Origin: DAIOEK01 sp963828285
Lineage (GTDB): Bacteria; Chloroflexota; Anaerolineae; Anaerolineales; Anaerolineaceae
Length of the DNA stretch: 64,000 nucleotides
Direction of reading: 5' to 3'
Assembly: GCA_963828285.1 (NCBI GenBank)
Contig: CAWHEB010000001.1
Coordinates: 496,001 to 560,000 of the forward strand
Shown here: piece after piece, positions 8,139-17,019 of the stretch
Layout of the letters: each line of letters starts with the position of its first letter
Position numbering within the stretch: position 1 is the stretch's first letter
The notes under the pieces: model-generated
Told to the model about the DNA's origin: nothing
Seen by the model: only the letters and a program-made list of their open reading frames with translations
Databases searched by the model: none
Program-made: the position numbers and the translations under genes

Positions 8139-9641
8139 CTAAGCCTTCTGAGTGGCAAGGCTCATCACATGCTCTTGGGTCATATTTTCCTTAGATACAA
8201 TACCTTTCATCCGTCCTTCTTGCATAACCAAAATCCTATCTGCTACGCTGATTAACTCGGGTAGTTCGGACGAGATCATCACGATCGCTGTTCCTTGTGC
8301 GGCAAGTTCTCCCATGATCGAATATATTTCTGTTTTTGCTCCAATATCAATTCCGCGGGTAGGTTCATCAAAGATGATTATCGCCGGAGAGAAATCCAAC
8401 CATTTGGCGAGCACCACCTTTTGCTGGTTCCCGCCAGAGAGAGAACTTACAGGTTGTTCAATCCGGCTCACTCTAATGTTTAAAGTTTTCCGATGACGGT
8501 TGGCAATAGCTTTAAGCTTTGACCAATTCAGGTATCCCGCAAACGATGGCTTCTGTGCGTGGATCAAATTGATGTTCTCATAAACCGGAAGGCATAGCAC
8601 CAGGCCGGATTTCTTTCTATCCTCGGTAACATAAGCGATTCTGTGCTTGATGGCCTCGCGCGGATTCTTTGGTCGGAACTCTTCACCGTTAAGAAATATC
8701 TTTCCTTCTGTCATCGGCCGCATTCCAAAAAGTGCTTCAAGTGTTTCCGTTCGTCTTGAACCAACAAGGCCGCCAATGCCCAAGATCTCGCCCTTGCGAA
8801 CATCGAAGGAAATTCCCTTGAATAATTCTCCGCTGGCTAGATTCTCCACCCTCAGAACGACATCGCCGATAGGAACCTCTCTCTTCGGATATACATTGGT
8901 TAGTTCACGGCCGACCATCATCGTTATCAGATCCTTTTCGGTGACGTCTGCGTTGTTTACCGTGCCCACCAACTCCCCATCCCTCAGAACTGTGATTCGA
9001 TCGGCGATGCCGCCAATTTCGTGCAACCTGTGGGATATATAGATGATCGTAACGCCCTTGGACCTCAGGCTGCGGATTATGTCCATCAGTTTGTCCGCGT
9101 CACTTTGAGATATGGATGAGGTCGGTTCATCCATAAGAACGATTTTCGCATTGGAGGTAACAGCTTTTGCGATCTCAACAACCTGTTGCTGGGCAATGGA
9201 GAGATCCTTTACAAGCGAGTTAGGGTTTATTTCATTCTGGTTTAAGTCTTTCAGTGCCTGGGCTGCAATAGTCTGGTATTCGTTTCTTCTCAACATGAAA
9301 CCTTTGAAGTGGTTTTGTTTATCCAGAACAATATTTTCCGCCACTGTCATATGAGGGCAAAGTGTCAATTCCTGATAGATTGTGTGAATGGAGGCATCTA
9401 TTGCGTCCTTCGGGTTTTTAAACGTGACTGGTACGCCATCAATCAGCATTTCACCACCTTTGTCAGGTTGGTGATATCCGCTTAAAATCTTAATTAAAGT
9501 GGATTTACCAGCACCATTCTCACCCAGCAATGCATGAACTTCTCCCCTTCTAACGGTCATATTGACATTTTTAAGTGCCACGACGCCAGGAAACGCCTTG
9601 CAAATATGTCTCAGTTCGAGGATGTTCTCATCTAAGCTCAC
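8139..9641 (-). CDS. Sugar ABC transporter ATP-binding protein (RbsA/MglA family)
   Basis: About 500 residues with two ABC domains. The first has Walker A 'GENGAGKST', an 'LSIAQQQ' signature and Walker B with 'LMDEPTSSIS'. The second has a degenerate Walker A ('GGLVGSRRTETLEALFG'), a perfect 'LSGGNQQ' signature and 'IFDEPTRGID'. This asymmetry is normal for the family. The frame opens at a GTG at 9647, but that codon abuts GGAGG with no spacer; the GTG two codons later (9641) has the usual 5-6 base gap, so I chose it. It energises the permease encoded next. The deacetylase genes lie upstream on the same strand. Confidence 0.94.
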   Translation of the reverse strand: MSLDENILELRHICKAFPGVVALKNVNMTVRRGEVHALLGENGAGKSTLIKILSGYHQPDKGGEMLIDGVPVTFKNPKDAIDASIHTIYQELTLCPHMTVAENIVLDKQNHFKGFMLRRNEYQTIAAQALKDLNQNEINPNSLVKDLSIAQQQVVEIAKAVTSNAKIVLMDEPTSSISQSDADKLMDIIRSLRSKGVTIIYISHRLHEIGGIADRITVLRDGELVGTVNNADVTEKDLITMMVGRELTNVYPKREVPIGDVVLRVENLASGELFKGISFDVRKGEILGIGGLVGSRRTETLEALFGMRPMTEGKIFLNGEEFRPKNPREAIKHRIAYVTEDRKKSGLVLCLPVYENINLIHAQKPSFAGYLNWSKLKAIANRHRKTLNIRVSRIEQPVSSLSGGNQQKVVLAKWLDFSPAIIIFDEPTRGIDIGAKTEIYSIMGELAAQGTAIVMISSELPELISVADRILVMQEGRMKGIVSKENMTQEHVMSLATQKA

Positions 9642-9711
9642 CCACACCTCCTACACTAAAGTTCGCAGTAAAAATGTCGTTCAAGATATGCTTGATTCCC
9701 GTAGATAGCTG

Positions 9712-10458
9712 TTACCACTGGTCAAATTGCACCGGCGGCAAAAGTCGATATGGTTTGTGGTTCGGCCAAGTCTGAACAACACGGAAAGCTTCAGCGTATT
9801 TACAACCACACTGAAAACCTCGCATTTTGTTGGTAACCGTTACATATTCAAACCAGTCTTTAATCCCGAACTGTTTTTCCAGGAAACCACCGTGCTGGCT
9901 CTCATGCTGGTGAAATGCCTCCAGTTTTTGGTCGAACTCATCTGTGATGTCTACATAATAATCAGGGGGAGCCACACGGGTCATTCCGGTTGTCTCCGCA
10001 CGGAATATAGTGGGGATATGATCAATGGGCGGATATTCAGTTTCCGGGATATTGGCAACGCTAGCCCAGATAGCTGCCCGGTATACCAGTTCCCCTACAT
10101 TCGAGTGATCGTGGACATAGTCGTCACGGTCCAGCGTGATGATCACATCCGGATCGGTGCGCCGGATCAGGTCCACATACTTGAGCCAACGCGGATGGTC
10201 TTGCCAAATATCTGCATCCTTGAAATCCCAGTGGATCAGCTCGGCACCAATCACATCAGCGCCCCTCTGTGCTTCTACTGCACGAATAGCTTCGATCTCT
10301 GGACCAGTATGGATTTTGGAGCCCACATTACCGGTACAGGCAATTGCCATGAAAACCTTATGCCCTTCCTTAACATAGCGTATCAGAGTACCCGCACAAA
10401 ATACTTCGACATCGTCGGGGTGTGCAGTCGCCGCTAAAACTGTGAGTTTTCTAGGCAT
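9712..10458 (-). CDS. PIG-L (LmbE-like) family deacetylase, copy 1
   Basis: 248 residues. Zinc-site motifs of the PIG-L fold are clear: 'AATAHPDDVE' at the N-terminus (His-Asp-Asp) and 'DYVHDHSNVG' near residue 120. The family hydrolyses N-acetyl groups from amino sugars and related conjugates, for example GlcNAc-Ins or mycothiol-type intermediates, and some members act on other amides. It is the downstream member of a tandem pair with 10483-11232; the two are very similar along their whole length, including the C-terminal 'AFRVVQTWPNHKP', so they arose by duplication. They sit between transporter and epimerase genes, which suggests an acylated sugar or glycoside substrate; that is inference. 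Confidence 0.9.
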   Translation of the reverse strand: MPRKLTVLAATAHPDDVEVFCAGTLIRYVKEGHKVFMAIACTGNVGSKIHTGPEIEAIRAVEAQRGADVIGAELIHWDFKDADIWQDHPRWLKYVDLIRRTDPDVIITLDRDDYVHDHSNVGELVYRAAIWASVANIPETEYPPIDHIPTIFRAETTGMTRVAPPDYYVDITDEFDQKLEAFHQHESQHGGFLEKQFGIKDWFEYVTVTNKMRGFQCGCKYAEAFRVVQTWPNHKPYRLLPPVQFDQW

Positions 10459-10482
10459 ATTTGTCAGACTCCAAGATCTGCA

Positions 10483-11232
10483 TTACTCGCGAGAACCAAG
10501 CTGGACAGGTGGCAACAAACGAAATGGTTTATGGTTAGGCCAGGTTTGCACTACCCGGAATGCTTCCGCGTATTTGCAACCGCATTGGAAACCGCGCATT
10601 TTGTTGACAATCTCCATAGCTTCGAACCAGTCTTTTACTCCGAACTGTTTTTCCAGGAAATCTCCATGCTGACTCTCATGCTGTTTGAAGGCTAGCACCT
10701 TCTGATCGAATTCCTGAGTGATATCCACGTAATGGTCAGGCGGAGCAACCCTTGTCGTTCCGATGGTCTCGAAGTAAAAAACGGATGGAATATGGTCGAT
10801 GGGCGGTAGTTTACATTCAGGGATATTGGCAACACTTGCCCAGATAGCTGCTCTATACACCAGTTCGCCAACATTAGTATGGTCGTGGACGTAATCGTCA
10901 CGATCGTGGGTAATGATCACATCCGGGTTGGTGCGCCGGATAAGGTCCACATAGGTGAGCCAATGGGGATGGTCCAGCCAGATATCTGCATCCTTGTAAC
11001 CCAGCATGATCAATTCGGCACCGATGATGTCAGCGGCTTTCTTAGCCTCTCCGGCTCGGATTGCTTCGATCTCAGGACCTGTGTGGATCTTGGAACCCAC
11101 GTTGCCTGTACAGGCAACCGCCATAAAGACTTTATGTCCTTCTTTGACATAGCGGATGAGGGTACCAGCGCATTGCAGTTCAATATCATCTGGATGTGCG
11201 GACGCACATAATACAGTCAACTTTTTAGCCAT
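10483..11232 (-). CDS. PIG-L (LmbE-like) family deacetylase, copy 2
   Basis: 249 residues with the same metal motifs as its neighbour, 'ASAHPDDIE' and 'DYVHDHTNVG', and the same ending. It starts after a good GGAGG site (AACCTCCTG on the plus strand) and is separated from copy 1 by 24 bp. Differences between copies cluster in 'IGAELIMLGYKDADIW' versus 'IGAELIHWDFKDADIW', so the active-site rim may differ and the pair may have split specificities or form a heteromer. Cytosolic; no signal peptide. About 200 bp without a gene separate it from the epimerase gene upstream. Confidence 0.9.
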   Translation of the reverse strand: MAKKLTVLCASAHPDDIELQCAGTLIRYVKEGHKVFMAVACTGNVGSKIHTGPEIEAIRAGEAKKAADIIGAELIMLGYKDADIWLDHPHWLTYVDLIRRTNPDVIITHDRDDYVHDHTNVGELVYRAAIWASVANIPECKLPPIDHIPSVFYFETIGTTRVAPPDHYVDITQEFDQKVLAFKQHESQHGDFLEKQFGVKDWFEAMEIVNKMRGFQCGCKYAEAFRVVQTWPNHKPFRLLPPVQLGSRE

Positions 11233-11434
11233 CTGAAAAACCTCCTGAAAAAGAATCAGTCAAAATCGGTTTCTAGCCTATTTGGATAAATTGTCTCGAA
11301 TATTTGAACGATCTGTCACTCCTTTCAAAGATGTCATATAAGAATTTTCCAGGCTGCTTAAAGTTCGAAAATTATTTCTCTGTGGTCTTATCCAAAAGGA
11401 TAGATATATTTGCCATACATTTCCTTCTTCAAAA

Positions 11435-12304
11435 TTAGTGATCGTTTTGGCGTTCGTTCCAAGCTTCGGAAATCCATTCATCAATTGTCACCCGCGCTCG
11501 GGTTGCTGAACCAATTGGATCCCCTGAAGGATCAAGATGCGCCCACATCTCCATCACAAGCGGACCATTAAAACCATTTTTGGCTAACCATTGGAAAGTT
11601 TCTCGAAACTGGACAATCCCTTGTCCAAGTGGCACCCCACGCAGTTCGCCTTTGCGGGTATCTTTGACATGAATACCCACAAGATGACCTTCAGTTAATG
11701 GAAGTTGTTCGAGGGGACTGTAACCGGCTGCGGTCATATTACCAATATCGGGGTACACCTGAAACCAGGGTGAATTTAGCAGTTTTACAAAGCGCATGGC
11801 TTTTTCAACTGAATCGACCAACTCGCTATCCCCGTTCTCCAATGCTAAAGGTACTCCTGCAGCACTCGCCCACCTGACGCCGGTGCGGAGACCTTCCAGA
11901 TATCTCGCCTGCGTACCAGAGTTGCTTGGCTCATAAAAGGCATCATAACCCATGATCTGAATGACTTTGACCCCTAAATCGGCAGCCAGTTCAATCGAAC
12001 GATAGAGAATATCCAAACCCTGCTGGCGTAGTTCGGATGATGCGCTGCCTAGTGGATACTTACGATGAGCACTTACTCCCATACCCCAAACAGGCATCCC
12101 TGTATTAAAGATCGCCTGCCGTAGTGCAGACCTCTCGGAGTGCGACCAATTCAGCCGATCCAATCGTTCTGGACTTTCATCGATGGACATTTCCACAAAA
12201 TCATATCCGGCCTGTTTAGCAGAAGTCAGTATATGCTCCCAGGAATATTCGGATGGGAAAGCTTTCTCGTATATACCTACAGGGATTTTTTGCAGTGAGA
12301 ACAT
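11435..12304 (-). CDS. ulaE: L-xylulose/L-ribulose-5-phosphate 3-epimerase (UlaE/SgbU family)
   Basis: 289 residues, matching the UlaE/SgbU type of xylose-isomerase-like TIM barrel. Typical features are the opening 'IPVGIYEKAFP', 'DFVEMSIDESPERLDRLNW' and the metal ligands in 'ALENGDSE' (Glu), 'VYPDIGN' (Asp), 'IHVKDT' (His) and 'VMEMWAH' (Glu). The family interconverts L-xylulose 5-phosphate and L-ribulose 5-phosphate. The next gene downstream in the pathway sense, an AraD-type 4-epimerase, lies 93 bp upstream on the same strand, and the FGGY kinase ends the module. Together they give the route L-xylulose to D-xylulose 5-phosphate known from ascorbate and L-lyxose use. Confidence 0.9.
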   Translation of the reverse strand: MFSLQKIPVGIYEKAFPSEYSWEHILTSAKQAGYDFVEMSIDESPERLDRLNWSHSERSALRQAIFNTGMPVWGMGVSAHRKYPLGSASSELRQQGLDILYRSIELAADLGVKVIQIMGYDAFYEPSNSGTQARYLEGLRTGVRWASAAGVPLALENGDSELVDSVEKAMRFVKLLNSPWFQVYPDIGNMTAAGYSPLEQLPLTEGHLVGIHVKDTRKGELRGVPLGQGIVQFRETFQWLAKNGFNGPLVMEMWAHLDPSGDPIGSATRARVTIDEWISEAWNERQNDH

Positions 12305-12397
12305 CTTCTAATAACCTCTAGGGGTGGTTTGATATTTCAATAAATATTCAACCAGCTATTGTGTATAAATTTATGGCAAAAGTTGTCATTGGAATGC

Positions 12398-13048
12398 TTA
12401 TTCTTCCTTTTGCCCATAGAGTGTCCGGTATATGGTCTGAAACTCCTCGATTTGCTGCTGGGTTAATTCGATTGGATTTCCATGCAGACTTGCAAAATGG
12501 GCAATTTTTGCGAGATCTTCCACTTCCACGGCATCGATGGTAGCCTGCCAAACTGTGGAAGCAATTGTGTAGACACCATGGTTTTGCATAATGATCGCTG
12601 AGCACTTGCCGATCTTGCGAATGATCTCCGAACCGATATCTTCGCCGCCCACTGCAGCATAACCACCAATAGGTATCTCACCGCCGAGCAGTGCTGCCGA
12701 GGTCATTATTGCAGGGATTGGCCTACCCAACGCAGCAAAGATGCCTGCATACGGAGAGTGAGTGTGGACAATTCCGAAGATATCCGGTCGATGTTCGTAT
12801 AAATACAAATGGGTTTCAGTATCGCTGGAAGGTCGTAACGTACCATCCAGGATTTTTCCACTGCTATCCATCACCAAAAGGTCTGAAGGAGTCAATTTGT
12901 CATAACGAAATCCGGTAGGCTTGATCACAACATAGCCTGTTTCGGGGTCTCGACCGCTGACCGTTCCACTATGCATCGTCACCAGACGATTCTTCGGCAA
13001 TTCCAACAGAGATTCAAAGACTTCATTCCGTAGTTGTTCGAGCATCAT
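12398..13048 (-). CDS. araD: L-ribulose-5-phosphate 4-epimerase-like class II aldolase
   Basis: 216 residues of the class II aldolase/adducin fold. It carries 'SGTVSGRD' (phosphate and substrate loop), 'VIKPTGFRYDKLTPSDL', 'SSDTETHLYLY', the zinc motif 'VHTHSPYA' and 'IMQNHGVYT', the combination seen in AraD/UlaF/SgbE. The enzyme would convert L-ribulose 5-phosphate to D-xylulose 5-phosphate by retro-aldol/aldol chemistry with a zinc ion. The frame offers ATG at 13048 and 13045. An L-fuculose-phosphate aldolase role is the main alternative, but the adjacent UlaE-type epimerase favours the 4-epimerase. Confidence 0.87.
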   Translation of the reverse strand: MMLEQLRNEVFESLLELPKNRLVTMHSGTVSGRDPETGYVVIKPTGFRYDKLTPSDLLVMDSSGKILDGTLRPSSDTETHLYLYEHRPDIFGIVHTHSPYAGIFAALGRPIPAIMTSAALLGGEIPIGGYAAVGGEDIGSEIIRKIGKCSAIIMQNHGVYTIASTVWQATIDAVEVEDLAKIAHFASLHGNPIELTQQQIEEFQTIYRTLYGQKEE

Positions 13049-13103
13049 AGTTACTGTCCTTTGTTGTTTTATCTGGTCGTCCAGGAAGATTTAGTAGTCG
13101 GCT

Positions 13104-13937
13104 TTAGCGGACGTATCCCCCAAGACCACCACCGTCAATGACGAGAGCGTTACCGGTCATTTTTGCCGAACGGTCACTGGCGAGGAAAACGACCAATTCC
13201 GCAATTTCAGTGGGATCGATGATCACCCCAAGAGCATTGTTTTTCTTGTATTCTTCTTCCAACAATTCAGGCTCAAAACCATGGATCTTTGCCCGGGCAG
13301 CTCGTAATTCAGGAGTCCACATTTTGCTGCCGCCAAAGACAGCTCCCGGTAAAACACTATTGGCGCGAATGTGATATTCACCGAACTCATTGGCAATGGT
13401 TCGAGCCATTTGCAATACTGCTGCTTTAGACGAGTTATAGGCTAGAAAGTGTTTACTGGGTTTAAGAGAATTGTCGCTATTAATAAAAACCAACGCACCA
13501 CCATCCGCCTGAGTTTTAAAGACCTTAATTGCCTCGCGGGAGATTAGGAAACTACCTGTACAGTTGACGTTCATTACCCAGTTCCACTGCTCCAGGGTGC
13601 ATTCGTCTGAAGGGACGCTGACCGAAACGCCAGCATTATTTACGGCGATGTTCAATTTACCAAAATGATCAGCGATCGTCTTCACTGCCGAAACCACATT
13701 TGCTTCATTCGTAATGTCACATGGAACGGTCAGAATTTGGGCTGTGCCATCCATCTGTAATAGTTCATTCTTCGATTGTTCTAATTTATCAATATTTTGA
13801 TCCACCATTGCCACCAAGGCTTGCTCTTTCACGAATCGACGGGTAATCGCCAGCCCAATACCGGAAGCAGCCCCTGTGATCAAGGCCACCTTTCCCGTCA
13901 ATTCACCATCATTCTTACCTGTATCGTTAATACTCAT
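13104..13937 (-). CDS. Short-chain dehydrogenase/reductase (sugar or polyol dehydrogenase)
   Basis: 277 residues of the classical SDR type: dinucleotide-binding 'ITGAASGIG' (about 20-28), 'VNNAGVS', the catalytic Ser in the 'FINSDNS' region with Tyr-Lys in 'YNSSKAA', and 'ANSVLPGAVFG' after the active site. The closing 'GNALVIDGGGLGGYVR' is the usual SDR C-terminus. It is the first enzyme gene after the GntR regulator (3 bp gap), so it probably carries out the entry oxidation, for example polyol to L-xylulose. The substrate is inferred from context only. Confidence 0.92.
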   Translation of the reverse strand: MSINDTGKNDGELTGKVALITGAASGIGLAITRRFVKEQALVAMVDQNIDKLEQSKNELLQMDGTAQILTVPCDITNEANVVSAVKTIADHFGKLNIAVNNAGVSVSVPSDECTLEQWNWVMNVNCTGSFLISREAIKVFKTQADGGALVFINSDNSLKPSKHFLAYNSSKAAVLQMARTIANEFGEYHIRANSVLPGAVFGGSKMWTPELRAARAKIHGFEPELLEEEYKKNNALGVIIDPTEIAELVVFLASDRSAKMTGNALVIDGGGLGGYVR

Positions 13938-13939
13938 TG

Positions 13940-14743
13940 TTAAACTCCTTGATTCGATCTATAAATATAGAACCGGAAGGCATCCGATACGTAATATTCG
14001 TCTGATAATGCCACCGGTTCTTCATTAAAGTCAAAATCCACTTGCTCGATGTGTAGAATATTGGTTCCCAGGCAAATTTGAAGCTTATCTGCGATGTATT
14101 GTTCTGCAGAAAGGGGACGTATCCAGGCAATGCCATGGTGTATTTCCAAGGACAGGCGTTGACGTAGAAAACCGTACACCGATTCCTGCTCTTTAATATG
14201 GTTTTCAAGATCTTCCAGAGGAATATCGCCGCCTGGCGTATGGAATAGACTGAGCGGCAAGACATCCACAGTAAAGACCGCCCGAATATCATTCGCCAGT
14301 CTAACGCGCTCGATGACCAGCGTTGGTGTCCCCAATTCGATTGCAAGTTGGGCAGACACCCGTTCGCTTGCCGGTCGAGTGGTCATCAGTAATTCTGAAC
14401 TGCCTGGCTCTGCCCCCGAGGAACGTATCAATTGCGTGACACCGGAGTTAAGACTTAAATTATTGTATGTGGGCGGCTTTTTTGTCACAAATGTACCCAC
14501 TCCCCACCGGCGCTGGATGAACCCACCTTGTTCCAGGATAGCCAACGCTGAACGAACAGTTGAGCGGCTAATGTTTAATGTAGTGGACAGGTCAAGCTCG
14601 TTGGGAAGTTGGGATTCTGGAGGCAATTCGCCGTCCATGATCTTTTTGCGTAAGTATTCAACCACGCGTTGAGTTAAGAGCATACCATCGTGGGAGTCTT
14701 TGTCCCATTGGGTTTTCGGTTCAAGTATTGCCGAAAGGTCCAT
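13940..14743 (-). CDS. GntR-family transcriptional regulator (HutC/UTRA subfamily)
   Basis: 267 residues. N-terminal winged helix-turn-helix (about 22-92, with 'LSTTLNISRSTVRSAL' and 'GGFIQRRWGVGTFV') joined to a UTRA ligand-binding domain (about 110-267, 'LVIERVRLANDIRAVF', 'NILHIEQVDFDFNEEPVALS'). Such proteins repress sugar genes until a sugar phosphate or similar effector binds. It leads the minus-strand module, with the SDR gene 3 bp downstream, and faces the aminotransferase gene across a 223-bp region carrying promoters both ways and an ACCAACA/TGTTGGT inverted repeat. It probably regulates both directions. Confidence 0.93.
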   Translation of the reverse strand: MDLSAILEPKTQWDKDSHDGMLLTQRVVEYLRKKIMDGELPPESQLPNELDLSTTLNISRSTVRSALAILEQGGFIQRRWGVGTFVTKKPPTYNNLSLNSGVTQLIRSSGAEPGSSELLMTTRPASERVSAQLAIELGTPTLVIERVRLANDIRAVFTVDVLPLSLFHTPGGDIPLEDLENHIKEQESVYGFLRQRLSLEIHHGIAWIRPLSAEQYIADKLQICLGTNILHIEQVDFDFNEEPVALSDEYYVSDAFRFYIYRSNQGV

Positions 14744-14781
14744 GATTTATCCTATCAAAGGTATGACATCCTACCTTACTC

Positions 14782-14810
14782 ATATTAGTCAATTAATATT
14801 CTTTTGTCAA
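14782..14810 (-). promoter_or_regulatory. Sigma-70-type promoter for the GntR-led operon
   Basis: On the minus strand TTGACA (14810-14805), a 17-base spacer and TAATAT (14787-14782) lie about 40 bp upstream of the gntR start. This is a near-consensus match at the expected distance. Confidence 0.7.
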
Positions 14811-14812
14811 TA

Positions 14813-14861
14813 ACCAACAGGTTTTGATAGATATTACCCATATTTATGCATATTTGTTGGT
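14813..14861. promoter_or_regulatory. Inverted repeat between divergent promoters, candidate GntR operator
   Basis: ACCAACA (14813-14819) and TGTTGGT (14855-14861) form a 7-bp inverted repeat with a 35-base gap. Each arm abuts a -35 box of one of the divergent promoters. The placement fits a regulator acting on both, but the arms are far apart for one dimer site, so they may be two half-sites. Confidence 0.4.
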
Positions 14862-14862
14862 A

Positions 14863-14891
14863 TTGACTTGACTATTTCAAGTTGTTATACT
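14863..14891 (+). promoter_or_regulatory. Sigma-70-type promoter for the aminotransferase gene
   Basis: TTGACT (14863-14868), a 17-base spacer and TATACT (14886-14891) sit 76 bp before the aminotransferase ATG. Five of six bases match consensus in each box. Confidence 0.7.
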
Positions 14892-14966
14892 AAAGTCGAG
14901 CAAAACCTCAATAACAGATGTCATACATCTATTAATGAACATCATTGGATATTTGGAGAAATTAGC

Positions 14967-16287
14967 ATGGAAAAATTAGCGATTGATGGTGGTACGCCAG
15001 TCCGGTCGAAGAATCCTATTATTGAAACGGATTACTTCACCGATGAGGAACTTGATGCTGTAACCGATGTGATGAAATCCTCCCGAATACGCCGTGGTTC
15101 ATTGACACTTGAGTACGAAAGACTCATCGCTGAAAAACTGAACGTAAAACATGCGTTAGCTGTGACAAGCGGAACGACCACCTTACATATCGCAATGGCT
15201 GCGCTGGGGATCGGTCCTGGCGATGAGGTCATTGTTACACCTTACACCTTTATTGCGTCAGATACCTGCGTCCTTGAGCAAAACGCCATCCCCATTTTTG
15301 CGGATATTGACCCAGTTACTTTGACCCTTGACCCGGCAGATGTGGAAAGAAAAGTGACGAAGAGGACTAAGGCGATCATACCTGTCTCAATCACAGGTAC
15401 TCCTGTGAATATTGAGCCGATCATGGATATCGCCGAGAAATATAACCTGTATGTGGTTGAGGATTCTGCACAATCGGTAGGATCCACCTATCACGGCCGT
15501 TATGAGGGAAGATATGGTGGAACGGTTGGGCACATAGGATCGTTTAGCACCGTAACCGGCAAGATCATGTCTACCGGCGAAGGTGGTTTTGTGGTTACCA
15601 ATGATGATGATCTGTATGACAAAATGTGGGGATTCATGGACTTCGGGCGGAAGAAATCCCAGGGCCCTGCATCCAAATATCATTGGAGCTTGCCGTGCAC
15701 GAATTATCGCGGCACTGAGTTTCAAGCAGCTGTAGGTATTCAACAACTTAAGCGGCTTGATATGATGAATAAAAAACGGATCGAAAATGCTCACTATCTG
15801 AACGAGAAGTTAGAAGGACTTACCCGGTATTGTTCTTCCCCCGGAAGTCCCTTACGGTGAGCGGGTCTTTTTCTACTATATATTACGAATTCTGCCTGAA
15901 GTTCTGGGGACGGATATGCTCAATATGGCGATCGCCCTGGCAGCCGAAGGTACATACAACCTGAATTACCTAAGTACCACCCGCTGGATGATCCCGCAGC
16001 ACCTGGAACCGTTGTTCGTCAACAAGACGGGCTACGGTGGCACAAAATGTCCGTTTGAGTGCCCATGGTATGAGGGCAAGGTGGAATACTATCAGGGCTT
16101 ATGTCCGGTTTCTGAAAAGGCATGTGATGAAGTCTTCTGGCTCGCCAGCGTGCATCCTTTACTGGAGAAACAGGACCTGGACGATATTGCCGGGGCTGTT
16201 CGAAAGGTCATCTTGAACTTCATTGAGAAGAAGGAAAAAGGGATTCCGATCAACTACGTTACAGATGAAATCAGGGCAAAGCTATAG
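14967..16287 (+). CDS. DegT/DnrJ/EryC1-family PLP aminotransferase (one frame break)
   Basis: About 440 residues once one break is bridged. The start at 14967 ('MEKLAIDGGTPVR') has TTGGAGAA in front. PLP-fold features: 'TSGTTTLHIAMAALGIGPGDE', the aspartate motif 'YVVEDSAQSVGST', and the segment before the internal aldimine, 'GHIGSFSTVTGKIMSTGEGG', whose Lys follows 'TVTG'. The frame breaks near 15840 in a C5 run (one C too many) and then continues 'EVPYGERVFFYYI' to 'YVTDEIRAKL'. Family members transaminate keto-sugars or inosose, so it may form an amino sugar or aminocyclitol, which could connect with the two deacetylase genes across the divergent promoter; that link is inference. The C-terminal part has many Cys. 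Confidence 0.88.
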
Positions 16288-16307
16288 AATGGCATTGAGA
16301 GGTTTTC

Positions 16308-16833
16308 ATGGCAAATGAAGCACCGTTGATAAGCGGAGTTGATCTCGACCAAATTGGGATCGTGGTAAAAGATCTTCATGCATTCACCCAGGAACTTTCC
16401 AGGTTGTTTGGCATTGGTCCTTTTCGTATCTTCGAATGGCCTTTGGATGGAGTTGACCCTCAAGCTACATACCATGGTCAACCAGCTAATTTTCGGCTTG
16501 CTCTTAGCTTTTGTCACGGTGGGAAAAATACAACTTGAGATCGTTCAACCCCTGGAAGGTCAAAATATCTACAGCGATTTCCTGCGTGATCATGGACCTG
16601 GATTGCATCATATCCGACTGACTATTCCCGGATTCGAAAAAGGGGTAGAAGAACTGATCGGAGCCGGGATTGAGAAAATTGCCAGCGGATCAGGCGTCCA
16701 TGTCGGTTCAAAGTGGGCTTATTTCGACACGACAAATAATTTGGAAGGTGTGTTTGTTGAGTTGAGAACCCGACTTGAAGAAGCTGGTGGAGAAGGGCAG
16801 TGGGTAAAATCCATCCCGCCACCCACTTCATAA
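16308..16833 (+). CDS. VOC (glyoxalase/epimerase-like) family protein (one frame break)
   Basis: About 174 residues after correcting one extra A in an A5 run near 16518. Two beta-alpha-beta-beta-beta modules are visible: 'DLDQIGIVVKDLHAF' at the start and 'GPGLHHIRLTIPGFEKGVEE' in the second half, with metal-ligand candidates His in the second module and Glu in 'LEGVFVELRTR'. The layout resembles methylmalonyl-CoA epimerase and related lactoylglutathione-lyase-like proteins. It follows the aminotransferase by 20 bp and is probably co-transcribed. Substrate unknown. The next 186 bp up to a convergent gene hold no feature I can support. Confidence 0.8.
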
Positions 16834-17019
16834 TCTTTGAATGATAAGTTCAGCCATCGAACGATAAAGCGAGCACATACCTAAGAAAAACATTCCACCC
16901 CATTTTCGGACAAGGTGGGTATTGATTGGCTGACACTTTACGGGTGCGTTTATCGGATAAACTAATTGGTAATACAATCCGATTAGTTGACCGTGTTCAA
17001 AAGTAAGATGCAAATAATA

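Noticed and set aside
11233..11434. Small gene between the PIG-L and epimerase genes
   Set aside because: An open frame exists but overlaps the epimerase end out of frame, lacks a ribosome site and shows no recognisable protein pattern.
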